Below are positions 33,376 to 45,802 of a stretch of DNA of 64,000 bases, piece by piece; the stretch's first letter is position 1, and every line of letters begins with the position of its first letter. Origin of the DNA: Rhizophagus clarus (taxonomy: Eukaryota; Glomeromycota; Glomeromycetes; Glomerales; Glomeraceae). The translations under genes were made by a program, and so were the position numbers. The notes under the pieces are model-generated. The model did not search any database. It saw nothing but the letters and a program-made list of their open reading frames with translations, and was not told the DNA's origin. Location: the NCBI GenBank assembly GCA_015698045.1, contig BLAL01000274.1, positions 1,426,001-1,490,000 on the forward strand. Direction: 5' to 3'.

Positions 33376-33946
33376 TAGTGGATTAAAGAATATTTAAAAA
33401 TAAACTATTTATATACTATTTATATGGAATGATTAATAATATAATTGAATCTATTATTTTGAGTAGTTCGGTTAGTAAATATACCACTGAACTCTTATAG
33501 TGAAGAAACATCAAGGTATAGATGAAAATATATACCGTCTAATATTCAGCAGCACCGATGATAATCTGGTATTGTTTAAAATACATATCAGAATTCGTCA
33601 GTTGACACTATTTTTTGTTTGGCCCAAGATGAAAAACGATTTAGAATATGTCAATTAAAATTAGATCATCACTCGACTGGGTATGGATTTATTTATACTG
33701 TACCTATAACCATATAGGTTTCTGAAGTTTATGTAACTATAATTGGGATTTAATTTCAAGTACTCTAAAGCTATCTTACCTTTATCGATTTTCCATTAAA
33801 TACTTGTACTGAGCTCAGTATTCTTGAAATTTGAGAGGTTTTGCAGTCATAACATTTTCGTACGTTATTGATCGTATATATCATCGATGTAAAAGTCTTT
33901 GAAGTAGACATGCCATATTTCCATTCTCACCTCATGATTACATATC
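33376..33946. other. Intergenic
   Basis: No gene recognised; may include unrecognisable upstream parts of the DUF2235 relic that follows. Confidence 0.4.
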
Positions 33947-34222
33947 ATGTATCAGCATCGGGTTTCGACCCTTATTCAAACTACCCGAATCAAAGATAGA
34001 GTTATTCCATTAGAATTAGATCCTAGTCAAAATTTTCTAAGAAATATTTGCTTTATAGAGATGGTGACTGTTTGCTCATTTGGCACTAGATTTCAATTAG
34101 ATACTCAATATTCTTCAAATATATATGAAGAATTGCGTAAAGTTATGGCTACGAAAGGAATTAAATTAAATGGTAACGTAACATATGATAAAGATGATAA
34201 AGTTTATGTTATTTTTCGGTGA
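33947..34222 (+). pseudogene. 3' fragment of a DUF2235 hydrolase gene
   Basis: The 91-residue frame contains KDRVIPLELDPSQNFLRN and YEELRKVMATKGIKL, nearly the same as the last ~75 residues of the intact DUF2235 protein at 49123-50286. Compensating small indels lie between them (where the intact protein has YRDSDWLLPFGPRS). The nucleophile motif, the N-terminal CDGT and the His region are absent upstream, so it cannot be an active hydrolase. It lies in the same orientation as the intact gene 15 kb away. The listed start is where the frame opens, not a proven start. Confidence 0.8.
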
Positions 34223-34805
34223 TAGAACATTTAATAAAATAAATTTTTCGATTAAAATGCTCATCTCCATTCTGCATTGATTGATTTATATTAATTCTAT
34301 TATTATAAAATTTACAATGAATCATCCAATACATTAGTATAACAAAAAAAATCGAATTACGTGATATCGCAAAGAAAATAGACGAGATAATTCGTATATT
34401 TTTTATTGTTTATATCAAAAGATTATCATCTATTTTTTACCTAATCTGTTCTTTTTTAATCGACCCATTAACCCACCAAACTTAATATTTTAAGTCGGAC
34501 AAAATTCACAAAACTGTAACTAAAAAATTTCCAATTTGGAGAAGCTGTACCCTAGGTCAAACCCGATTTGAACCTAAACCTTTATTCGATCTTTGTTTAC
34601 ATAATATATAAAAATTAGCCGTGACGGTCCTAAACAATTTTGGCCAATAAAATTCAAACGAGTACAAGTTAGCATCTCGAGTATAGGATAACAACCACTC
34701 AAAAAAAAACTAAGTCCGATACTTTTGTATAAGCAGCGCGGAGATCCTTAAAATATTTGATATAAGCTTATTACAAAACGGAGGTGCTAATTTATGCAAG
34801 ATATA
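34223..34805. other. Intergenic, left flank of the Tc1/mariner element
   Basis: No gene recognised. TA at 34804-34805 is the left target-site copy of the adjoining transposon. Confidence 0.5.
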
Positions 34806-35770
34806 CAGTGGGATATCAAAAATCACCGGACAGTTTTTTTTCAGAATTGCATAACTGCATTTTCTCAGCATCCAGTGATCATTAAACAATGAACCAAAGC
34901 TTGTTAGAATCACCATAACAAGATGCATTGAATGGTATTATCTGTGTATCTCTAGCATTAATAGGTAATTAGTTATTGTCAAGTATTTATAAACAGTAAA
35001 ATAGGAATAACTTTTCATCCTCTAATGCTAAAAACATAAAAATAAAACCATTCGATTTGTCTTGTTATGGCGAATCTAACAAGATATGCCTCATCATTCT
35101 ATGATTAATGGGCAATGAAACGCCTTGATACTTTTATTTTTCATTATTAAAAAAATTTTCAAAAATCATGATTTTAAAATAAACTTTAAATGGAGTTTAA
35201 ATGTCACCCAATGATCATACAAAGATGATCAAAGGCTCATTAGATTCGTCTCATTGAGATGCATTGAATGGTGGTATTTATATATTTCTAGCATTAATAG
35301 ATAGTTAATTATGATCAATTCTCTCTAAATTAAAAAATGGTGATAACGTTTTATCTATTGATGCTAGAGATAAAAAATACTGCCATTTAATGTGTCTCAT
35401 TATGATAAATATAATGAGCTTTTTTTGTTTTTATATTACCACCAGACAAGTAAACGCCTTGATGTTTCTACATGTCAATATTAAAAAAATTGTTAAAAAA
35501 ATATAATTTTAAAATAAACTTTAAATGGAGTTTAAATGTCACCCAGTGATCATACAAAGATAATCAAAGGCTCATTAGATTCGTCTCATTGAGATGCATC
35601 AAATGGTAGTATTTATATATCTTTAACATATATAGGCAATAAGTTATGACAAATATTCTCTAAATGATAAAGTGCAAATAACTTTTTACCTACTAATGTT
35701 AGTATTATAAAAAATACTGTCATTTAATGCATTTCATTTTGATAAATATAATGAGCTTTTTTTTATCTTT
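34806..35770. repeat. Left inverted arm with two ~335-bp units
   Basis: After the outer ~310 bases, a unit beginning CGCCTTGAT recurs at about 35121 and 35455 (334-bp spacing). Each contains AAATGGAGTTTAAATGTCAC, GATTCGTCTCATTGAGATGC and a terminal TATAATGAGCTTTTTT. The arm is the inverse of the right arm but one unit shorter. Confidence 0.85.
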
Positions 35771-35793
35771 ATTTAATATACTGTATTCTAAAT

Positions 35794-35932
35794 ATTCAAA
35801 GCCAAATGCATAAAGCCAAATATGCTAAGCAAATATACTAAGTCAAATAACTAAGCCTTATGTGTTAACCCAATATGCTAAGCCAAATACTAAGCAAATA
35901 TGATGCAAAGCAAGTCAAGTATATTAAGCCAA
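35794..35932. repeat. Short degenerate tandem repeat (AAGCCAAATATGCT-like)
   Basis: About ten imperfect copies of a 12-16 base word (ATGCTAAGCCAAATA and variants) lie between the left arm and the transposase start. This is a possible transposase-binding or promoter region; function not shown. Confidence 0.6.
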
Positions 35933-36111
35933 AAATTAAAAAAATATATAAACATTAAAATTTTTACCAATTTGTATTTATGATAATATTTATTTTTTAT
36001 AAATATTTTTTTTTAAAAAAATTTCTTTACTATTAAAAAAGTCTTTAAAATTATATAGTTTCTTCTTTTCCTTAATATTATAAATTATAAAAAAAATAAT
36101 AAATTATTTAA

Positions 36112-37145
36112 ATGGCTGCTACCCAACGTAAAGAACTTACAGAATTCCAGCGTGGTGAAATAATAGGTGCTTGGAAATGTGATTTTAGCATAAGAAAAAT
36201 AAGTGAAATATTAAAACATTCAAAAAGTACAGTTCATGAAGTTATTGCTGCATATAAAGAAGGATTTGAAACACTACCTTCACAAAGTGGTAGACCACCT
36301 ATTATAACAGAAAGAGATGGCCGCCATTTAATGCAAACTCTTAATAAAAACTGAAAAACTACTATTGATGAATTGTGTGAAAACTTTACTACTTCTACTT
36401 CAATAGAGGCAAGCCCAATTACTATCAAACAATATCTCCATAAAAATAATATTTATGGACGAGTTGGAGCAAAAAAACCCTTTGTAAATGCAGCTAATAA
36501 AATGAAAAGATTAAAATGGGCTAAACAAAAAGTAAAGTGGATAAATGAATGGGAAAACATTATTTGGAGTGATGAATCTAAATTTGAAGTATTTGGTGGT
36601 GATGGAAAAGATATGTTTGGAGAACTCCTCAGGAAAAATATAATCCAAAATGTCTTATTCCTACATTTAAATCAGGTCAAGAAAGTGTAATGATTTGGGG
36701 TTGTTTTGTAAAAAATAAATTAGGTCCATTAGTTAAATTAGAAGGTAAAATAATAGCAAATGTCTATGTAAAAGAAATACTTGAAAAACATTTATTGCCC
36801 TTTATAAATAATTTAGAAGATAAAGAAAATTATATTTTTCAAGAAGATAATGCTCCTATTCATACAGCAAATATAGCAAAAAAGTGGAAAGAAGATAATA
36901 ATATTGCAAGCTTACCATGGCCTGCACAAAGTCCAGATTTGAATCCTATAGAAAATCTATGGGATGAATTGGAAAGAAAAGTCAGAAATCATAGACCATT
37001 ACCAAAAAATCAAGATGATTTATGGAAGATTTTACAAGAAAAATGGTTAAATCTTGATGAAAAAATATATAAAAATCTTGTAGATAGTATACCACGCCGT
37101 GTTGCTGCAGTTATTGAAAATAAAGGTGATCCTACAAAATATTAA
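36112..37145 (+). pseudogene. Tc1/mariner DD34E transposase, broken
   Basis: The frame starts at ATG 36112 with a helix-turn-helix (FQRGEIIGAWKCDFSIRKIS ... SKSTVHEVIAAYK) and a GRPPIIT segment. An in-frame TGA at 36352-36354 interrupts it. The same frame continues to the first catalytic Asp (WSDESKFEVFGG). A one-base loss near 36609-36614 then shifts the frame, and the protein resumes as MIWGCFVKNKLGPL. The second Asp (QEDNAPIHT) and the Glu (SPDLNPIENLW) are separated by exactly 34 residues, the Tc1-type DD34E spacing. A stop at 37143-37145 closes the frame. One nonsense codon plus one frameshift means no functional enzyme from this copy. Confidence 0.92.
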
Positions 37146-37239
37146 TAATAAAATAATAAATATTTTTTTTTTATAATTAAAATGTATTTTTTGTCAAAAA
37201 CTTTAATTACACTTATTTTATTACTATTTAATTTTTTTC

Positions 37240-38694
37240 AATGAGATGAATCTAATGAGCTTTTAATCAACTTTGTATAATCACTGAGTAATATTTTAAT
37301 CCTATTTAAATTAATTCTAAAATTACATTTTTTTAGTAAATTTTTTTAATATTAACATTTAGAAACATCAAGGCATTTTCTCATCTGGTGGTAATATTAA
37401 AACAAAAAAAGCTCATTATATTTATCATAATGAGACACATTAAATGGTAGTATTTTACATCTCTAGTATCAATAGATAAAAAGTTATAACCACTTTTTAA
37501 TTTAAAGAATATTGATCATAATTAACTATCTATTAATGCTAGAAATCTAAAAATACCACCATTCAATGCATCTCAATGAGACGAATCTAATGAGCTTTTG
37601 ATTATCTTTGTATGATCACTGGGTGACATTTAAACTCCATTTAAAGTTTATTTTAAAATTATATTTTTTTAACAATTTTTTTAATATTGACATGTAGAAA
37701 CATCAAGGCGTTTTCTTGTCTGGCGGTAATATGAAAATAAAAAAAGCTCATTATATTTATCATAATGAGACACATTAAATAGTAGTATTTTATATCTCTA
37801 GCATCAATAGACAAAAAGTTATTACTACTTTTTAATTTAAAGAATATTGATCATAATTAACTATTTATTAATGCTAGAAATATATAAATACCGTCATTCA
37901 ATGCATCTCAATGAGACGAATCTAATGAGTTTTTGATCATCTTTGTATGATCACTGCATGACATTTAAACTCCATTTAAAGTTTATTCTAAAATTATATT
38001 TTTTTAACAATTTTTTTAATATTGACATGTAGAAACATCAAGGCGTTTAATTATCTGGTGGTAATATAAAAACAAAAAAAGCTCATTATATTTATCATAA
38101 TGAGACACATTAAATGGCAGTATTTTAAATCTCTAGCATTAATAGATAAAATGTTATCACCATTTTTTAATTTAGAGATTATTGATCATAATTAACTATC
38201 TATTAATGCTAGAAATATATAAATACCACCATTCAATGCATCTCAATGAGACGAATCTAATGATCTTTTGATCATCTTTGTATGATCACTGGGTGACATT
38301 TAAACTCCATTTAAAGTTTATTTTAAAATCATGATTTTTGAAAATTTTTTTAATAATGAAAAATAAAAGTATCAAGGCGTTTCATTGCCCATTAATCATA
38401 GAATGATGAGGCATATCTTGTTAGATTCGCCATAACAAGACAAATCGAATGGTATTATTTTTATGTTTTTAGCATTAGAGACTGAAAAGTTATTCCTATT
38501 TTACTGTTTATAAATACTTGACAATAACTAATTACCTATTAATGCTAGAGATACACAGATAACATCATTCAATGCGCCTTGTTATGGTGATTCTAACAAG
38601 CTTTGGTTCATTGCTTAATGATCACTGGATGCTGAGAAAATGCGGTTAAGCAATTCTGAAAAAAAACTGTCCGGTGATTTTTGATATCCCACTG
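37240..38694. repeat. Right inverted arm with three ~335-bp units
   Basis: The word ATCAAGGC recurs at about 37367, 37703, 38038 and 38371, giving a period of about 335 bp. Each unit is itself an imperfect palindrome: AATGAGACACATTAAATGGT near its start is inverse to ACCATTCAATGCATCTCAAT further on. A partial unit lies at 37240-37366. Three units here against two in the left arm make the inverted arms unequal in length. Confidence 0.88.
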
Positions 38695-41145
38695 TACGTC
38701 ATGTATTAAGGGATACGACTGCTATGCTGCTATATTGATTCCAAATCAGGTTTAACGAAACGCTTGTTAGCATTTTATTTTTTTTTTCTTTACATAAATT
38801 AATAACTTTTATTTTGATCCCATGACACATAATTATACATTGAACATTTAACGTCATAATTAGGCTATTTCATGATAGTTTATTTATCGTATATATTATG
38901 CTATTACTTTTCTCTCCTTTTCCTTTTCATTTAACTTTATTCTTTTTCTCCTTACACGATATATTTCAATGCTGGCACAAAAAAATCTTAGTGATTAATT
39001 GTTCTTTAATGTTAAATTCAAAAATCCCATTTAAACAATGCATCATTTATCATCAATGATATGAAACAAAACAAATAAAAATCTAAAGGAAATACGGATA
39101 ATACCCAAATGGATCCAAAGAAATTTCTGATACATTGTTGAATGGTTAACTTATTTAATCTTTACTAATGACTTTTATGTTACAAGTGATATTTAATTTA
39201 CAACATAATTTGGTATTAATTTAGAATGGTTGATTGAAAGGATTTCTTATGTTTGTAAATTCTGGTGTTAATGTCATCAAGAATTAGCTATAAGGCTAAA
39301 GGCTAAATAAACATGTTGACGTCAGTTTACGTAGTTACCAACGCACTTAGATGATTTTTGAAGGCCATACAGGTTTACTCACAGCATTAACTACTCACAG
39401 CATTAACGATTCTTAGTGTTCATTTGCAAGCATGTTGCTGAAAGTATAATGGTTGAGTAACGAAGAGTTAGTTGGAATTTGCAAAACGCAAATCCTAACC
39501 TGAGAACTTGAGGCATAGCAAGTGACCAATTGTAAGACAGATAATTTTGCAAATCAAATTCCTTAGTATGTAACTTTTATAAATTATATAGTAAATTATT
39601 TTTATTACCTTATCTGCAAGTTACCTTAGAGTAAAGTACTAGGATTTCATTTCTACATTTAAATATAGACTTTTGGTAAATCGATGAAATATATCCCCAG
39701 CCATTTTAGATAATCTTTCAAAGCAGCTAAAAATACATTTGCTACAGGATTTTAAACCTTGCTTCAAAAACTGCTATGTCTCTAACTAATATGATACATT
39801 CGTTATTAAATAAAGTAATCAATCCTTATATGATCGATAATAATAATTTTGGAAAAATCAACAAATAGATTCGATAGATAAAGATGCTAGAAATCAGAAT
39901 TATCATACAATGCCAATCAAAATTAAAACGGGATATGAGTTGTGATCAACCATATCATGATCTCATGATCTAATTGATTTATGATATTTCTGTAGAGAAC
40001 TTTTATTATGAGTAAAAAAAGTATTTATTAAAAAAGGCAACCTAAATACCAAAGTGGACTTTTTCTTTACAATGTTCACGTTATACAACAAATTTGTGGA
40101 TGGGAAAGGTTTGGAGTACCGTGTACTTGAACAACAATTCCAACTGTCATAATATTTTCCCAATTAAACGCTGTTGATTGGACCTTTGTATATTATCGTT
40201 TTGTAAGGAAAAAAGTGTTGTAAATTTGAAGTTTAAATAACGGAATTTGATCATAGTCTGTTAATTAAGGTCCAACAAATATATATAGGTAAGTTAATAA
40301 TCAATAGGTCAAATGTTCAAACAAAATAAATATAATAACATATAAGTGTCAGTCATCATACGTATTATAAAAAAAAAACAATAAAATAATTTATTAGCTA
40401 TATTTGAGACAAAAAAATTTGTCTTAAATAATAAATTTGGTTATAAATTTAATAAACGAGATAAAACCGCATAAAATTTATATTCGATTTTAATTAGTCC
40501 ATTTAGTTACACTTGCAACGGTTCTGAATTCTGAAACCGTTCCCTAGTCCTTAGGAGTATATAGAATATTTCCAATTTGGTTAAAAGAAGAAATTTTTTA
40601 CATGAAACACGTAATAAACTTTTTTTCTTATTTTCAGCAATAAACCCAATCCATCTTTAAATAAAAGATTATTAATTTAATCCGAAAACAACCCTTTGAA
40701 AAAAAATTAAACAACATTATTTACATTATGGAATACCATAATTTGTACTTATTTTTATTAATTGCAAGATTTATTGTAAATAATTGTAAATATATATCAA
40801 TAATACTCTTCTTATTGATTATTTAAAATAATTAAGCAATAAATGTAAGTCGTGAAGTTTATTTATTATAGGTTATTTTTTACAATAAAATACAAAATAT
40901 TGAGATAATTAGGTAATAAAAGTAATGAAATTGATTCTATATGCTAATAAGTTCAGTTTTTATTAATTTAATGTATTAGGCGGTAAAATTAGTTTAATTA
41001 GTCCGGTTAGATCAGTTTTTGCTTCAATCCCTATACTAAATTTAATTTTGGGCATCCTTGTTTAACTGTGCTTTTTGTGTAATACAAATGCTTTTATTTC
41101 ATTGATTTCAGTTCCAATTGAAATTGAGCATTTAAATACCCTTGT
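38695..41145. other. Intergenic, with decayed 3' end of the kinase-Sel1 gene
   Basis: No gene recognised over most of it. A 15-base direct duplication (ACTCACAGCATTAAC) occurs near 39378-39408. About 41050-41145 is former Sel1 coding sequence of the next gene on the minus strand, now behind its premature stop. Confidence 0.5.
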
Positions 41146-44100
41146 TCAGCTGATTTTTTTATAATATTCAAATGATTTTCTTTCATTTTTTTCAACTCCT
41201 ATTCCATTTTTATAACAATTACCTAAATTATATTGTATTATTTCATTTCCATTTTCTGCTGCCTTGCTATACCAGTAAATAGCCTTCCCTAAATTCACTT
41301 CTGTGCCTTCACCTTTCTCATATAAGAATGCTAAATTATTTTGTGCAGTTTTATAACCTTTTTCAGCTGTCAATTTATATAAATCAAATGCTTTTATTTT
41401 ATTAATTTCTATTCCAATCCCTTTATCATAACAATATCCAAGTTGAAATTGAGCATTTGGATACCCTTGTTCAGCTGATTTTTTATAATATTCAAATGCT
41501 TTTTTTTTATTTGTTTCAACTCCTGTTAGATTTTTATAACAATTACCTAAATTATATTGTGCTACTTTATTTCCATTTTCTGCTGCCTTGCTATACCAGT
41601 AAATAGCCTTCTCTAAATTCATTTCTGTGCCTTCACCTTTCACATATAAAAATGCTAAATTATTTTGTGCAATTTCATGACCCTTTTCAGCTGCTACTTT
41701 ATATAAATAAAACGCTTTTATTTTATTGATTTCAGTTCCGATTCCTTCATCATAACAATATCCAAGTAGAAGTTGAGCATTTAGATACCCTTGTTCAGCT
41801 GATTTCTTATAATATTCAAATGCTTTTTTTTCATTTGTTTCAACACCTCTTCCGTTTTTATAACAATCAGCTAAATTATATTGTGCTACTTCATTTCCAT
41901 TTTCTGCTGCCTTGCTATACCAGTAAATAGCCTTCTCTAAATTCATTTCTGTGCCTTCACCATTTTCATATAAGAATGCTAAATTATTTTGTGCAATTTC
42001 ATGACCCTTTTCAGCTGCTACTTTACATAAATAAAACGCTTTTATTTTGTTAATTTCTATCCCAACCCCTTTATAATAACAATGTACAAGTTCAAACTGA
42101 GCATCTAAATATCCTTGATCAGCTGATTTTTTATAATATTCAAATGCTTTTCTTTCATCTTTTTCTATACCTATTCCATTTTCATAATGATTACCTAAAT
42201 TATATTGTGCTAATTCACTTCCATTTTCTGCCGCCTTGCTATACCAGTAAATAGCCTTCTCTAAATTCACTTCTGTGCCTTCACCTTTCACATATAAAAA
42301 TGCTAAATTATTTTGTGCAAGTTCATGACCCTTTTCAGCTGCTACTTTATATAATTCAAATGCTTTTATTTTGTTAATTTCTATTCCAATCCCTTCATCA
42401 TAACAATATCCAAGTTCAAATTGAGCATTTAAATGTCCTTGATCAGCTGATTTTTTATAATATTCAAATGCTTTAATTTCATTTTTTTCTACACCATTTC
42501 CATTTTGATAGCACTTACCTAAGTAATACTGTGCTATTATACTTCCATTTTCTGCTGCTCTATTATACCAGTAAACAGCCTTTTCTAAATCAATTTCCGT
42601 ACCTTTACCATATTCATATAATAATCCTAAATTATTTTGTGCAATTTTATGCTCTCTTTCAGCAGCAATTTCATATAATTCAAATGCTTTTATTTCATTG
42701 ATTTCTGTTCCAATTCCATTAGAATAACAGTATCCGAGTTCAAATTGAGCATCTAAATAACCTTGCTCAGCTGATTTCTTGTAATATTCAAATGCTCTAT
42801 CTTCATCCTTTTCAATGCCATTTCCATAATTATAACAATTACCTAGATTGTATAATGCTAAACTGTCATCTTTTTCAGCTGCTATTTTATAGTATTCAAA
42901 TGCTTTTGTTTTATTTATTTCAGTTCCAATTCCTTCATCATAACAGTATCCAAGTTTTGAACTCATATTTATATCATTAGAAAATATTTTGGAATATTCA
43001 AAAATTTTTTGCTTATTCATCTTAATTTCTTTTTTATCAAACAGATATTTTCTATCCTTAGCCAATTTTCTATATAATTCAAATGCTTTTTTCTCATCTT
43101 TATCAACTCCTTCTCCATATTCATAATATTCTCCTAATAAATATTGTGCATGTCTATATCCTTTTTCAGTTAATATTTTTGCCAATTCAAATGCTTTTAC
43201 AATATCTATTTCAGTCCCAAATCCATTGTCATAACAATAGATAAGCTGAGATTGTGCACTTATGTACCCTTGTTCGGCAGATTTCTTATATAATTCAAAA
43301 GATTTTCTTAAATCCTTCTTCACTCCATCACCTAATTGATAACATCCACCTAAATTAAATTGTGCAAATTTACATCCATTTTCCGCTGCTTTCTGGAAAT
43401 AATAAAATGATTTTTCATAATTTGTTTTTAATAATAATTTTCCAATACAATATAATCCAAGTTGATTTAAACTTTTGTGAAATAATATTTTATAAAATTT
43501 AATTTTATCGGATTTGCCTATTTCAAGTCCCATTTCTTTATTGTAATACTTTTTGAGAATTTTTTTCGCTATTACATTTCCATTATTTGTTGCTTTTTCA
43601 TACCAACATTTGGCTTGTATTTTATCTACTTTTGTTCCAATTCCATTATAAAAACAATTACCAACTTGTAATTGAGCATCGGCATTTTCTTGTTTAGCTA
43701 AGCTTTCATAATATTTAAATGCCATATTCTCATCTTTTTCAACCCCTTTCCCTAATCTATAACAATGCGCAAGATAAAGTTTTGCAGTAGTATTTCTATT
43801 TTTAGCTGCTGTATTATACCAATAAAAAGATTCTGTTTCACTTTGTATGATACCAATGCCAAATTCATAACAATTTCCTAAATAAAATTGCCCAATAATA
43901 CTTCCATTTTCGACGGATTTTTGATACCAATAAAATGCCAATTTTTTATTATTTTCGGTCCCATATCCATCATAATAACATTTAGCGAGATATACTTGTG
44001 CAATCGAATAATTATCATCTGCTGCTTCTGAAAAACATTCAAATGCTTTAGTGACATCTTCTTCCACACCAATGTTATAATAATAAAATAATCCAAGAAA

Positions 44101-45802
44101 CCATTTGTATTGCGCTTTATCTTGATTATTTAATAACCATTTTATAAGTAGACCTGTAGCTTGATTTGTTTGTAATATTTGTTTACTTAACAGTTGTTGA
44201 GCTTGATCAAAAGTTATTCCACTATCATGTTTTTTAATAACGAATGTAATTAGCTTATTAATATCAAGAAAATTAATTAGATTTACAGATGAATCTGTAA
44301 ATTGATCTGAACTCGCACTTGATAAGCTATTTAAGTGATTTTGATTTTGTGAAGTCGTAACATTTTCGTCTTTAACGATGTTGAATTCATTATTTGACAT
44401 TATTAATTCATTATTTAGATCATCAATTTTTTTGTTTGAATCGGATGACATTTTTAAATTATCGATATTTAATTCGCTATTTGATATGAATTCATTATTT
44501 GAATAAATACTTCTTTTGCTTAATTCTGAATTTATTTCATATACATCCATTGGATGAGTTTCTCTTTTTTCATCAGTATAACTGATAGTTGTATCAATCA
44601 CTGTAAGAATTGAAACAATCTCTCGTATATCTGGACGTTCATTTGGTTCACCTCTCCAACATTCTAATCAATTTAAACAAAAAATTAAATACTTATATAT
44701 AAAGATAGTATAAAGATACAGTATAAAAATTTAATAGATCATTACCCTTATATAAGTTACTATATTTAACGGGAGTTCCGTAAATAATTTCTTCCCTTTT
44801 ACCGGTTAATATAGATAAAATTAAATTTGCATCGTGATCGACTTTACTAAAAGGTTTATGTCCACTTGAAATTTGCCATAATAAAACCCCGACACTATAT
44901 ACATCAGATTTTTTATTTAAATTATAATTTTGACTATTGAGTTTCTTTGGATCAATATAAGGTATTACGCCAAGTATTTTTGATGTGTCACTTGACGACG
45001 CTTCAACAATTTTTTTTGATAAACCAAAATCGGCTAATTTAATATTTTTTTGATGTATAAGTATGTTGTTTCCATGCTATAATTAAATGACAAAATTTTA
45101 TATTAATATTTTTATTACGATAAATTAAATTAAATTAGAATAAGAAATTTCATATTACCAAATCACGATGAATAATATCTTCTTCATGCAAAAATTCTAC
45201 AGCACTAGTCAGTTGTGATGCAAAGTGATATTTATCATTCCAATCAAGTTTATTGAAATGTTTGTCCAAATATGTATTTAACGTACCACTATCGGCGTAT
45301 TCTAACACAAAAGAGTATTTTTGGATTGTATCTAAATAGGAATAATTTCGATAATAAGAAAAGAAGTTTCCATCATGTTACATACTAATATATACAATAT
45401 ATATTTTAATATTTACCGATTTCTGTTTTTGTAATTCCATATAATCGTATAATATTTTCATGATAATCAACACTTTGGTGTAATTTTAACTAAACAAAGA
45501 AAAAACGAAAAAATGATGATTTTATTTTATTAATTCTTCAAACGATTATTTTAAAATATTACATATACCTCTTTTATAACTTCTTTAAGAGTTTGTTTAT
45601 CATTAATAAAAGATTTCAAAGCGAAAAAACGATTAGAATTTTTCCAAATAACACGACAAACTTTTCCATATGCACCACTTCCTATTTGTTGGCTATTTTT
45701 GAAGTCTGAATATTCATATAATTTGATGGTTTCATTGGAAATTGATTTTTCCAACCAATCAATATAATAATTTAAGTCTTTTTTTTTAGTATCCTTTGAC
45801 AT
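41146..45802 (-). CDS. Protein kinase fused to a long Sel1-repeat array
   Basis: Five exons on the minus strand: 45802-45569, 45489-45417, 45331-45159, 45076-44746 and 44663-41146, all GT...AG, joining to 1,442 residues. Residues 1-~292 are a protein kinase domain: glycine loop IGSGAYGKV, lysine ALKSF, catalytic HRDL, HGNNI, DFG as [26 protein letters not shown] and ERPDIREI. Residues ~293-455 are a Ser/Asn-rich linker ending in a helical segment ([17 protein letters not shown]). The rest is about 27 Sel1 repeats, the last part an almost perfect 324-bp array. The frame ends in a TGA caused by seven instead of six A's in a KK(S/K) codon run, with degraded repeat sequence behind it. Expected: intracellular signalling kinase with a repeat-based recruitment scaffold. 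All key catalytic residues are present, so it is probably active. Confidence 0.9.
41149..42930 (-). repeat. 324-bp higher-order tandem repeat (three Sel1 repeats per unit)
   Basis: The equivalent codons for KAA/IYWY (plus-strand word GCCTTGCTATACCAGTAAAT or variant) occur at 41261, 41585, 41909, 42233 and, diverged, 42557, exactly 324 bases apart. Within the first four copies the DNA is nearly identical, including synonymous sites. The unit encodes one repeat each of the types AQNNLAFLY, AQYNLGxCY and [14 protein letters not shown]. Confidence 0.9.

Larger units (their letters stand above)
34806..38694. mobile_element. Tc1/mariner-type DNA transposon with expanded inverted arms
   Basis: The ends are perfect inverted copies beginning CAGTGGGATATCAAAAATCA and are flanked by TA on both sides (34804-34805 and 38695-38696), the Tc1/mariner target duplication. 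The total is 3,889 bp, against roughly 1.3-2.4 kb for typical members. The excess is in the arms: left about 34806-35770, right about 37240-38694, composed of ~335-bp units. A decayed transposase lies between them. The sharp ends and intact target duplication suggest insertion that is not very old, yet the transposase is broken; either it was mobilised in trans or it decayed after insertion. Confidence 0.95.

Noticed and set aside
39963..40163. 66-codon minus-strand frame (MGKYYDSWNCCSS...)
   Set aside because: No recognisable domain, no flanking exon signals and no relation to any gene in the window.
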